In this document: positions 8,855 through 17,291 of the stretch, piece after piece
How the letters are laid out: the number at the start of each line of letters is the position of its first letter
Position numbering within the stretch: position 1 is the first letter of the stretch
From: Dinoroseobacter sp049800775
GTDB taxonomy: Bacteria > Pseudomonadota > Alphaproteobacteria > Rhodobacterales > Rhodobacteraceae
Length of the DNA stretch: 64,000 nucleotides
Reading direction: 5' to 3'
NCBI RefSeq assembly: GCF_049800775.1
Contig: NZ_JBNAFR010000008.1
Location: forward strand, 1-64,000
The notes under the pieces: model-generated
Told to the model about the DNA's origin: nothing
Database searches by the model: none
The model's input: the letters and a program-made list of their open reading frames with translations, nothing else
Made by a program: the position numbers and the translations under genes

Positions 8855-8943
8855 GCGTTTTCGGCGCCGCCGTGCGGCATAAACCGGGCGTCACCCTGAG
8901 GGGCAGAGGGTGTTGGGCGGATCAGAGCCGACAGGTTTGTTCT

Positions 8944-8957
8944 TTGATCGAGATCAA
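8944..8957. promoter_or_regulatory. FNR/FnrL-type box TTGATCGAGATCAA
   Basis: This is a perfect match to the TTGAT-N4-ATCAA dyad recognised by FNR-family regulators (FnrL in Rhodobacterales). It lies 142 bp upstream of the DUF4399 gene and downstream of the efp terminator, so the DUF4399 gene is the natural target. It would imply oxygen-responsive expression; binding is inferred. Confidence 0.6.
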
Positions 8958-9098
8958 GTCGCTGGCGGAGAATTCTGCTAGAGGTGACCCTCCCGAGATT
9001 CGCCCCTCCCGAAATCTTTATGTGGATTCGCTGCCGTTTGGCCTAATTCTAGGCCCAGAGCGCGGGACATCCGCGCCGAGACTACAGGGAGCTTTCGC

Positions 9099-9545
9099 AT
9101 GATTTTCAAAACCACATTGGCCGCTATCGGCATGGCAGGCGCGATGACGCTGGCCGCTGTCGCCGGGGACACGCCCGCGCCCGAAGGTGCCGCCGTCTAT
9201 TTCGTGAATCTCGAGGATGGGGCCACGGTGTCCAGCCCGGTGACGATCGTCTTCGGCCTCGAAGGCATGGGCGTCGCCCCGGCAGGGACCGAGAAGGACA
9301 AGACCGGGCATCACCACCTGCTGCTGAACCGGGCCAAGCTGGGCGAGGGGCCCGATGGCGCGGATGAGCTGCTCTATGGCATCCCGGCGGATGACAACCA
9401 TATCCATTTCGGCGGTGGTCAGACCCAGGTGACGATCGATCTGCCCGCGGGCACCCACACGATGCAGCTGGTGCTGGGTGATCTGAACCACGTGCCCCAT
9501 GATCCCCCGATCATGACCGAGGTGATCAGCGTCACGGTCGAGTAA
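9099..9545 (+). CDS. Periplasmic DUF4399-domain protein
   Basis: A 148-residue exported protein. A signal peptide occupies about residues 1-23 (hydrophobic core, AAVAG cleavage region). The mature part has the DUF4399 signature: GHHHLLLN, then NHIHFGGGQTQ, then LPAGTHTMQLVLGDLNHVPHDPP. The many histidines could bind metal, but no function is established. The gene stands alone, with an FNR-type box upstream and convergent ygfZ downstream. Confidence 0.85.
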   Translation: MIFKTTLAAIGMAGAMTLAAVAGDTPAPEGAAVYFVNLEDGATVSSPVTIVFGLEGMGVAPAGTEKDKTGHHHLLLNRAKLGEGPDGADELLYGIPADDNHIHFGGGQTQVTIDLPAGTHTMQLVLGDLNHVPHDPPIMTEVISVTVE

Positions 9546-9572
9546 GCCTGACCGCGATACGGACGGCGGTGC

Positions 9573-10343
9573 CTAGGGGGTCCAGGTGACCCGTGCAGAG
9601 CCCGCCGTCATCTCGCCCTTTGCGCGGTCAAAGCGCAGATAGGCGAGGGCCTGATCCCCGCTCTGGGTGCCCAGCACCCCGGCAGGCTTGCCATTGGCGG
9701 TGATCTCGGTGCCGGGGGCGGCTTCGCCCTCGATCTGCACCCGGGCCAGCCCCTTGCGCAGCTCGGTCTTGTGCTTCATCCGGGCCGTGACCTCCTGGCC
9801 CACATAGCAGCCTTTCTTGAAATCGACGCCGTTGAGACGCTCGAACCCCATTTCGAGGATGTAGCTGTCATCAGGCTGCAGCTCGGGCCCGGTCTCGGGG
9901 ATCATCAGTGCCACGCGCAGGGCGTCCCAATCCGTGACCTCCGGCCCGCCCTCGGTGCCATAGAGCCGCCAGCCCAGATCCGGGTGGCGCGGGTCCGCCA
10001 AGGCCCCTTCGGGCGGCGTGCCCAATCCGCGCGCCACGGGCATCTCGGTCATCTCGAGGGCCACATCCGCCCGCAGCTTGAACATGGTCAGCCGCTTCAA
10101 AAGGCCCGGGGCAATCCCCTCGGCCACATCAAGCAAAAGCGCGTCGCCCTCCGGGATCACGAAGAAATCGGCGAGAAACTTGCCCTGCGGGCTCAGAAAG
10201 GCGGTGTAGACCGCGCCCTCAGCGAGCCGTGCCAGATCATTGGTCACCATCCCCTGCAGGAAGCTGCGCGCATCGGATCCCGAGACGCGGATCACCCGGC
10301 GGGCGGGGATGGCTTCGATCACGGCTGTGCTGTCTTGGGGCAT
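9573..10343 (-). CDS. ygfZ: Folate-binding YgfZ/IbaG-associated iron-sulfur repair protein
   Basis: A 256-residue member of the GcvT-like YgfZ family, which supports assembly or repair of certain Fe-S proteins with tetrahydrofolate. The signature KGCYVGQEVTARMKH is present near residue 175. ATG 10343 follows a GGGAGAG ribosome-binding site; the longer open frame upstream is not family-like. Confidence 0.9.
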   Translation of the reverse strand: MPQDSTAVIEAIPARRVIRVSGSDARSFLQGMVTNDLARLAEGAVYTAFLSPQGKFLADFFVIPEGDALLLDVAEGIAPGLLKRLTMFKLRADVALEMTEMPVARGLGTPPEGALADPRHPDLGWRLYGTEGGPEVTDWDALRVALMIPETGPELQPDDSYILEMGFERLNGVDFKKGCYVGQEVTARMKHKTELRKGLARVQIEGEAAPGTEITANGKPAGVLGTQSGDQALAYLRFDRAKGEMTAGSARVTWTP

Positions 10344-10434
10344 TTCGCTCTCCCATCTTTGTGATTTCTCACATATAGGTTTGCCGCCGAGCCACAAGGG
10401 ACGGCGGACGGACCACGGTTGTTTTTGAGGGTAC

Positions 10435-11130
10435 ATGCGCGCACCGATCTCCATTGTCATGCCGGTTCTGAATGCACAGGAGGCGTTGCGCCACTCGATC
10501 CCGGCCCTGTCGGAAGGGCTCGAGACGGGGCTGATCGCCGAGCTGATCATGACCGACGGGGGCTCGACCGACTATACCGAGGCGGTGGCGGATGCGGCGG
10601 GTGCGGTCTGGGTGACCGGCGCGCCCGGGCGCGGGGCACAGATCGCCCGCGGCGTGGCCAAGGCGCGCGCGCCCTGGATCCTGATCCTTCATGCGGATAC
10701 CGCGTTGCAGCCCGGCTGGGCCGAGGCAGTGGGCGCGGCGCTGCAGGATCGCGAGGTTGCCCATTATGGCCGCCTGCAATTCGACGCGCTGGGGCCGGCA
10801 GCCGGGTTCGTGGCGGGCTGGGCCAATTGGCGCGCGCGTTGGCTGGGGCTGCCCTATGGTGATCAGGGCCTTCTGATCCACCAGTCCCTGCTGGAGGAGG
10901 TGGGCGGTATTCCCGACCTCCCCCTGATGGAGGACGTGGCTCTGGCCCGCGCCCTGCGCGGGCGGTTGCGTCCCCTCGGCGCCGTCGCCCGCACCAGTGC
11001 CGCGCGCTATGAGCGCGAGGGCTGGCTGCGGCGCGGGGCGCGCAATCTGGCGCTTCTGCTGCGCTATCTCGGTGGCGCGGATCCGGCCCGTCTGGCCGAT
11101 GCCTATCGCGCGCCCCAGGGACAGGATTGA
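10435..11130 (+). CDS. Family 2 glycosyltransferase (TIGR04283-like)
   Basis: A 231-residue GT-A fold enzyme. The N-terminal nucleotide-binding strand is ISIVMPVLNAQE, followed by MTDGGSTD and the metal-binding HADTALQPGW (DxD-like). The C-terminal PYGDQGLLIHQSLLEEVGG ... LMEDVALARALR block is typical of the TIGR04283 subfamily. The acceptor is unknown. No membrane anchor is evident. Confidence 0.8.
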   Translation: MRAPISIVMPVLNAQEALRHSIPALSEGLETGLIAELIMTDGGSTDYTEAVADAAGAVWVTGAPGRGAQIARGVAKARAPWILILHADTALQPGWAEAVGAALQDREVAHYGRLQFDALGPAAGFVAGWANWRARWLGLPYGDQGLLIHQSLLEEVGGIPDLPLMEDVALARALRGRLRPLGAVARTSAARYEREGWLRRGARNLALLLRYLGGADPARLADAYRAPQGQD

Positions 11131-11182
11131 CCCTGCCCGGCGCGCGTCCTAGGACTTGAGGCGTTTGAGTTCAGGAGCTCCC

Positions 11183-12391
11183 ATGACCCTCGCCAACGGC
11201 CGCACTTACCTCGCCATTCCCGGCCCGTCCGTCATGCCCGACCGGGTGCTGCAGGCGATGCATCGCGCGGCGCCGAATATCTATACCGGTGCGCTGGTCG
11301 AGATGGTCGAGGGCATGGTGCCCGACCTGCTGGCCGTGGCCCGGACCGAGGCCCGGGTGGCCATGTATATCGCCAATGGCCACGGGGTCTGGGAAGCCGC
11401 ACTCGCCAACACCGTGGCCCCGGGCCAGAAGGTGCTCGTGATCGCCACGGGGATGTTCGCCAAGGGCTGGGCCGAGATGGCCCGCGGGCTCGGGATCGAC
11501 GCCGAAGTGCTCGATTTCGGGGATCGGTCCACCTTTGACCCGGCCGTGATCGAAGAGGCGCTGCGGGCCGACACGACCGGTGCGATCCGCGCGGTCCTTG
11601 CGGTGCAGGTCGATACCGCAACCTCCGTGCGCAGCGACATCCCGGCCCTGCGCGAGGTGATGGACGCATCGGGGCATCCCGCGCTTTTGATGGTGGATTG
11701 CATCGCCTGTCTGGCCTGTGACGATTTCCATATGGATGCCTGGGGCGTCGATGTCATGGTCACCGGCTGCCAGAAGGGTCTGATGACCCCGCCGGGCCTC
11801 GGCTTTGTCTTCTTCAACGAGAAGGCGAACGAGGCCCATGACCGGCTCGACATTGTCAGCCCCTATTGGGACTGGGCCGTGCGCTCCAACCCCGAGATGT
11901 TCTACCAGTTCTTCTTTGGCACGGCACCGACCCATCACCTCTATGGGCTGCGCGAGGCGCTGACCATGATCCTCCATGAGGAGGGGCTGGAGGCGGTCCT
12001 CGCGCGCCACGAGAAGCTGGCCCAGACCATCTGGGCCGCGATGGAGGCCTGGGGCAAGGGCAAGGGGCGCGGTCACATCGCGCTCAACGTGACGGATCCC
12101 GCGCTACGCAGCCATGCCGTGACCAGCGTGCGGATGCAGGCGCCCAATGCGACCGCCCTGCGCGACTGGGTGACGGACAAGGCGGGCGTGACACTGGGCA
12201 TTGGGCTGGGCATGGCCGCGCCCGGGGATCCCGCATGGCACGGGTTCTTCCGGATCGGCCATATGGGCCATGTGAATGCCCATATGGTGCTGGGCGTGCT
12301 CGGAACGATCGATGCCGGGCTCAAGGCCCTGCAGATCCCCCATGGGGACGGCGCGCTCGAAGCTGCAACGGCTGTGGCCGCCTGCGCCTGA
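11183..12391 (+). CDS. Class V PLP aminotransferase, alanine/serine-glyoxylate type
   Basis: A 402-residue fold-type I PLP enzyme of the alanine-glyoxylate/serine-glyoxylate family. It starts with the family's IPGPSVMPDRVLQAM; the PLP aspartate region is LMVDCIACLAC and the Schiff-base lysine lies in TGCQKGLMTPPGLGF. The likely role is glyoxylate transamination in photorespiration-like or C1/C2 metabolism; the amino donor cannot be read from sequence. ATG 11183 follows AGGAG at 11173-11177. Confidence 0.85.
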   Translation: MTLANGRTYLAIPGPSVMPDRVLQAMHRAAPNIYTGALVEMVEGMVPDLLAVARTEARVAMYIANGHGVWEAALANTVAPGQKVLVIATGMFAKGWAEMARGLGIDAEVLDFGDRSTFDPAVIEEALRADTTGAIRAVLAVQVDTATSVRSDIPALREVMDASGHPALLMVDCIACLACDDFHMDAWGVDVMVTGCQKGLMTPPGLGFVFFNEKANEAHDRLDIVSPYWDWAVRSNPEMFYQFFFGTAPTHHLYGLREALTMILHEEGLEAVLARHEKLAQTIWAAMEAWGKGKGRGHIALNVTDPALRSHAVTSVRMQAPNATALRDWVTDKAGVTLGIGLGMAAPGDPAWHGFFRIGHMGHVNAHMVLGVLGTIDAGLKALQIPHGDGALEAATAVAACA

Positions 12392-12433
12392 TCTGGCATT
12401 GGCCGTCTGCGGGGCTTGGATCTGGGGCGGGGC

Positions 12434-12652
12434 TCAGGCCTCGTCGCGCGGCTTGATCCCGTTGCGGTGGAGCGGCTTCAGCTTGATCCACTGATCCAGC
12501 AGATAGGCCGCGGCCATGGCGGGCAGAAACCCGTAAAGCGCCCAGACAAATCCCAGCACACAGAACAGCACGACCCCGAAGGCCACGAGAAAGGGGAGGG
12601 TGAAATCCTCGACCCGTCCGGGCGGGCGCTTTTCCTGGGTCTGTCCGTGCAT
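12434..12652 (-). CDS. Small two-helix membrane protein, unknown function
   Basis: A 72-residue protein with a polar N-terminus, two adjoining hydrophobic segments (about 18-50) and a basic tail ending RNGIKPRDEA. I do not recognise a family. It follows the HisC-like aminotransferase gene on the same strand with a 90-bp gap and is probably co-transcribed. Confidence 0.6.
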   Translation of the reverse strand: MHGQTQEKRPPGRVEDFTLPFLVAFGVVLFCVLGFVWALYGFLPAMAAAYLLDQWIKLKPLHRNGIKPRDEA

Positions 12653-12742
12653 GGGGCCTCCATTCGCGTCTTGCCCAGAATATTAGCGCAAACGCGCCAT
12701 TGGCAAAGTCGCGATTTCGTGGGGCCGCGCGCGGGGCGTTGC

Positions 12743-13861
12743 TCAGCGGTGATTGACCTCGGCGACGGCATCCGGCAAGCGCTCTGCCAGCAAATCGAGC
12801 ATTTCCGGCGTGCCCGCAGAGATCCGGATGCAGCGGTCCTGGGGGCTGACAAAAGGCATGCGCACGAACAGATCCCGCGCGATGAGGCCTTGCAGGATCG
12901 CCTTGGCCCGCGCCCCGTCAGCGCCGCAATCCAGCGTGACGAAGTTCGTGGCCGAGGGCAGGGCCCGCAGCCCGCTTTCCGCGCCGATCTCGGCAATGCG
13001 CGCCCGGGCGGAGGCGGTCGCGCGGACCACATGGGCCAGATGGCTGGGGTCGTTCAGGGCAGCGAGCGCCCCGGCCTGACCAATCCGGCTCATCCCGAAA
13101 TGGTTGCGCACCTTGTTGAAGGCGGTGATCAGGTCCTCGGCCCCGAGCGCATAGCCCACCCGCGCCCCGGCCATCCCATGGGCCTTGGAGAAGGTGCGCA
13201 TCCGGATGACCCGCGGGTCCTCGATCGCGATATTTGGGGCGGTGCCATCGGGCGCGAACTCGACATAGGCCTCGTCCAGCACCAGAACGCATCCCGACGG
13301 CATGGCGGCCACCATGGCCTCGATCACCGTGGCCGTGTGCCAGGTGCCCATGGGGTTGTCCGGATTGGCGAGATAGACCAGCTTGGCGTCCACGCGCCGC
13401 GCCACCTCCAGCAGGGCCTCGGGATCCTCATGGTCGTCACGGTAAGGCACCGTGTGGAGCGCGCCGCCAAACCCCGCCACATGGTAGTTGAAGGTCGGAT
13501 AGGCCCCGGCGGATGTGACCACCGCATCGCCCGGCCCGACCATCAGTCGCACGAGATACCCGAGCAGGCCGTCGATCCCTTCGCCGACCACGATATTGCC
13601 CGGCGCGATCCCGTGATGGGCCGCAAGTGCGGCACGCAGGTCGTGGCTCTCCGGATCGCCATACATCCACGCGCCATGGGCGGCGGCGGCCATCGCCTCG
13701 AGCGCCCTGGGGGAGGGGCCGAAAACACTCTCATTCGCCCCAAGCCGTGCCGCGAAAGGCCGCCCGCGAGCGCGCTCCTGGGTTTCCGGACCGACAAAGG
13801 GCACGGTCGCGGGCAGGCTGTCGACGAGGGATGTGTAACGGGGGACGGGTCTGTCTGTCAT
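12743..13861 (-). CDS. Class I/II PLP aminotransferase, HisC-like
   Basis: A 372-residue fold-type I aminotransferase resembling histidinol-phosphate aminotransferases. Visible motifs are LGANESVFGPSPRA, NPDNPMGT, DEAYVEFAP and the Schiff-base lysine in TFSKAHGMAGARVGY. The substrate might be histidinol phosphate or aromatic amino acids, but no other his genes are near. An alternative start (ATG 13867) lies two codons upstream. Confidence 0.85.
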   Translation of the reverse strand: MTDRPVPRYTSLVDSLPATVPFVGPETQERARGRPFAARLGANESVFGPSPRALEAMAAAAHGAWMYGDPESHDLRAALAAHHGIAPGNIVVGEGIDGLLGYLVRLMVGPGDAVVTSAGAYPTFNYHVAGFGGALHTVPYRDDHEDPEALLEVARRVDAKLVYLANPDNPMGTWHTATVIEAMVAAMPSGCVLVLDEAYVEFAPDGTAPNIAIEDPRVIRMRTFSKAHGMAGARVGYALGAEDLITAFNKVRNHFGMSRIGQAGALAALNDPSHLAHVVRATASARARIAEIGAESGLRALPSATNFVTLDCGADGARAKAILQGLIARDLFVRMPFVSPQDRCIRISAGTPEMLDLLAERLPDAVAEVNHR

Positions 13862-13917
13862 CCCCATGGCCTAGCGCGGCCAGAGCCGCGCTGCAACGTT
13901 GCGCAGAAGGTGAGGGG

Positions 13918-13945
13918 GGATTGAGTATTGGTGGAACAATGAAAG
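13918..13945 (+). repeat. Degenerate copy of the dispersed element (GAGTATT...GAACAATGAA)
   Basis: GAGTATTGGTGGAACAATGAAAGG resembles the tail of the element at 50010-50044 (GAGTATTTTGGGAACAATGAAG). The GC-rich head is absent. Confidence 0.4.
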
Positions 13946-14006
13946 GCAAGGAGTATGCCCGACGGATCCACCGGCGCGCGGCTGGCCCCTGAGCGCGCGT
14001 CAAAAC

Positions 14007-14036
14007 CTTAAGTCTCCAAATATCCCCGCCGGAGGC
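14007..14036 (-). repeat. Dispersed 3'-end element, copy 1 (after valS)
   Basis: Read on the minus strand: GCCTCCGGCGGGGATATTT then GGAGACTTAAG. It begins about 52 nt beyond the valS stop in the valS orientation, and is preceded by an AGCGCC/GGCGCT hairpin. Confidence 0.65.
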
Positions 14037-14087
14037 TCCTGAGGGATGAGCAGCGCCTCGGGTGGGGCGGGGCGCTGCGGTTTTGGG

Positions 14088-17000
14088 TCAGCTGGCTTCT
14101 GCGAGGCGGTCCAGGGCCGCGCTCAGCGTGGCGAGTTCGGCCTCGCCGGTGGCCAGGCGTTCGCGGCTTTCCTCGACCACTTCGGGCGGGGCGGAGGCCA
14201 CGAATTTTGCGTTTTTCAGCCGACCCTTGAGACCGCCCAGCTCTTTCTGCAGCTTGGCGAGGGTCTTGCCCAGACGCTCTTTCTCGGCGCCCACATCGAT
14301 GATGTCCGCGAGCGGCAGGGCGAAGGTCCCGCCATCGACCGCGATGGTCAGCGCGCCCTTGGGGGCCTCGTCGGCTTCGGTCACCTCGCCAATCCGCGCG
14401 AGACGTTTGATCAGCGTCTCGTTATTGGCATAGGCCTTGCGCCCGGCCTCATCGAGCGCGACCTGTACCACCGGCACGTAAAGCCCTGCAGGGACACGCA
14501 TTTGTGCGCGCACGGACCGGACGTTTTCGATGAGCGAAATGGTCCAGTTCATCTCGCGATCCGCCTCCGGATCCACCAGATCGGCAGCCGTGTAGGTTGG
14601 CCAATCCGCATGAACCAGCATCTTGGCGCGGGTGCCGGTGGTGTCCCAAAGCTCTTCGGTGATGAAGGGCATGATCGGGTGCAGCAGGATAAAACACTGG
14701 TCGAGAACCCAGGCCATGGTGTCCCGGGTTTCGGCCTTCATGGCGTCATCCCCGTCCAGCAGAAGCGGCTTGGCGAACTCCACATACCAGTCGCAAACCT
14801 TGCCCCAGACAAATACATAAAGCGCGTTTGCGGCGTCGTTGAACTTGTACTCGGCCAGTGCTGCATCGACCTCTTCGCGGACCTTCGCGGTCTCGCCGAT
14901 AATCCATCGATTCACGGTCTGCGTGGCGTCGGACTTCTGTCGGACACCTGTCGGGCAAGTGTCGGGCACGTCCGCGCGGTGAGCAAAGACTTCGTTCATC
15001 TCTGCAAAGCGCGTGGCGTTCCAGAGCTTGGTGGTGAAATTGCGGTAGCCCTGCACGCGCTGCATGTCGAGCTTGAGCACCCCGCCAAGCGAGGCCATGG
15101 CGGCGGAGGAAAACCGCAGGGCGTCCGCGCCGTATTCGTCGATGATGTCGAGCGGGTCGATGACGTTGCCCACGGATTTGGACATCTTCTTGCCCTTGGC
15201 ATCGCGCACGAGGCCGTGGAGGTAGACCTCGTCAAAGGGCACCTCGCCGGTGACGGCCAGCTGCATCATCATCATCCGGGCGACCCAGAAGAAGAGGATG
15301 TCTTGGCCCGTCACAAGGGTGGAGGTCGGGAAGTATTTCTTCAGCGCGTCACTATCCTCGGGCCAGCCCAGCGTTCCGATGGGCCAGAGGCCGGAGGAGA
15401 ACCACGTGTCGAGCACGTCGGGGTCGCGCCAGATTGGAACGATCAGGGCCTCGCCGAGAGTCTCTGCGATGCCGCTGTTCACTGCCATTCGATAGTTGTT
15501 GATAAAGCCGTCAGCCGCTGCGCGATCGTCTACGAACGCAATGCTCACCTCGCCATAGTAGGCGGCGAGCTTGTCCATAAGGTCGTCTTCTGAACCCGCG
15601 CAGAAAAACGCGAGTTCGTCGTTGGCTTTTCCATCGGTTGTCCGAGCACTTGGCCCATACCACACCGGGATCTGGTGGCCCCACCAGAGTTGGCGGGAGA
15701 TGCACCAGGGCTCGATATTGTCGAGCCAGTGGTAATAGGTCTTCTCGCCGCTCTCGGGCATGATCTTGACCGTGCCGTCGCGCACCTTGTCGAGCGCGGG
15801 GCCGACGATTTTCTCGGCATCCACGAACCACTGGTCGGTCAGCATCGGCTCGATGACCACTTTGGAGCGATCCCCGAAGGGCTGCATGATCGGTTTGTTT
15901 TCCACCAGCGGGAGCTCGGCCGGTGTATCTTCGGGGGCGCCGTCCTCCTCGGCCTTGGGGTTGGGGATCATGACCGCCAGACCCTCATCGGTGATCTGGG
16001 CGACCACGGCCTTGCGCGCCTCGAACCGGTCCATGCCGCGCAGCTCGTCCGGGACGAGGTTGATCGCGTCGCATTCGGCCTCGGAGAGCTCTCGCTTGCC
16101 CTCGGCCACCTCCATGGCGATGGCCGCGGCCTCGGCATAGGGCACACCGTCAGCGCGCATCTGCGCCTTGGTATCCATCAGCCGGTACATGGGGATGCCG
16201 CCGCGCTTGGCGACTTGATAGTCGTTGAAGTCATGGGCGCCGGTGATCTTCACGGCCCCCGAGCCGAACTCGGGATCCGGATATTCATCGGTGATGATCG
16301 GGATCAGGCGGCGGTGCTCCTTCGGGCCCACAGGGATCTCACAGAGCTTGCCGACGATGGGCGCATAGCGCGTGTCGCCCGGATGCACTGCGACCGCACC
16401 GTCGCCGAGCATGGTCTCGGGGCGCGTGGTCGCGATCGAGATATAGTCGCGGGTCTCGCGGAGGGTGACGTTCCCGTCCGCGTCCTTTTCCACGTATTCA
16501 TAGGTCTGGCCGCCCGCGAGCGGGTACTTGAAGTGCCACATATGGCCCGCGACCTCGATATTCTCGACCTCCAGATCGGAGATCGCCGTCTCGAAATGCG
16601 GGTCCCAGTTCACGAGGCGCTTGCCGCGATAGATCAGGCCCTTGTCGTACATGTCGACGAAGACCTTGATGACCGCGTCGTGGAAGTTCGGGCCCTTGCC
16701 CTTGTCTGGGTCGCCCTCGGCCCCGCCCATGGTGAAGGCTTCACGCGACCAGTCGCAGGACGCGCCCAGACGCTTGAGCTGTCCGATGATGGTGCCGCGG
16801 GATTTGACCTTTTGCTCCCAGACGCGGGCGAGGAACTTGGCGCGGCCCATCTCGGCGCGGGTCGGCTCGCCATTGGCGGCCATCTCGCGCTCGGTCACCA
16901 TCTGGGTCGCGATGCCCGCATGGTCCGTGCCCGGCTGCCAGAGCGTGTCGTAGCCCTGCATCCGTTTCCAGCGGATCAGGATGTCCTGCAAGGTGTTGTT

Positions 17001-17171
17001 GAACGCGTGGCCCATATGGAGCGAGCCCGTCACGTTGGGCGGCGGGATCATGATGCAATAGGTCTCGTCCCGGCTGGCATTCGCGCCGGCGGCAAAGCAG
17101 CCCTCGGCTTCCCAGCGGGCATAGAGACGGGGTTCGGCCTCGGCGGCGTTGAAGGTCTTTTCCATGGGCAT
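14088..17171 (-). CDS. valS: Valyl-tRNA synthetase
   Basis: About 1027 residues of a class I aminoacyl-tRNA synthetase. The HIGH signature is seen in PPPNVTGSLHMGHAF, the KMSKS motif in GKKMSKSVGNVIDPL, an editing (CP1) domain lies between them, and the C-terminal valyl arm coiled coil is at the end (KERLGKTLAKLQKELGG). ATG 17171 is about 10 nt from AAGGA; ATG 17165 is an alternative. It is longer than the E. coli enzyme (951 residues), mainly through insertions in the connective regions. Confidence 0.97.
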   Translation of the reverse strand: MPMEKTFNAAEAEPRLYARWEAEGCFAAGANASRDETYCIMIPPPNVTGSLHMGHAFNNTLQDILIRWKRMQGYDTLWQPGTDHAGIATQMVTEREMAANGEPTRAEMGRAKFLARVWEQKVKSRGTIIGQLKRLGASCDWSREAFTMGGAEGDPDKGKGPNFHDAVIKVFVDMYDKGLIYRGKRLVNWDPHFETAISDLEVENIEVAGHMWHFKYPLAGGQTYEYVEKDADGNVTLRETRDYISIATTRPETMLGDGAVAVHPGDTRYAPIVGKLCEIPVGPKEHRRLIPIITDEYPDPEFGSGAVKITGAHDFNDYQVAKRGGIPMYRLMDTKAQMRADGVPYAEAAAIAMEVAEGKRELSEAECDAINLVPDELRGMDRFEARKAVVAQITDEGLAVMIPNPKAEEDGAPEDTPAELPLVENKPIMQPFGDRSKVVIEPMLTDQWFVDAEKIVGPALDKVRDGTVKIMPESGEKTYYHWLDNIEPWCISRQLWWGHQIPVWYGPSARTTDGKANDELAFFCAGSEDDLMDKLAAYYGEVSIAFVDDRAAADGFINNYRMAVNSGIAETLGEALIVPIWRDPDVLDTWFSSGLWPIGTLGWPEDSDALKKYFPTSTLVTGQDILFFWVARMMMMQLAVTGEVPFDEVYLHGLVRDAKGKKMSKSVGNVIDPLDIIDEYGADALRFSSAAMASLGGVLKLDMQRVQGYRNFTTKLWNATRFAEMNEVFAHRADVPDTCPTGVRQKSDATQTVNRWIIGETAKVREEVDAALAEYKFNDAANALYVFVWGKVCDWYVEFAKPLLLDGDDAMKAETRDTMAWVLDQCFILLHPIMPFITEELWDTTGTRAKMLVHADWPTYTAADLVDPEADREMNWTISLIENVRSVRAQMRVPAGLYVPVVQVALDEAGRKAYANNETLIKRLARIGEVTEADEAPKGALTIAVDGGTFALPLADIIDVGAEKERLGKTLAKLQKELGGLKGRLKNAKFVASAPPEVVEESRERLATGEAELATLSAALDRLAEAS

Positions 17172-17291
17172 GGCGGTCATCCTTTGCACTTGGGCGTGGA
17201 GATAACGAAACCCCGTGGGAAGGGAAAGGGGCGGTCTGGACAGTGGACGGGATGGGGCTAAGGTTCAGGCCGGACGAGCGAAGGAATTCTC

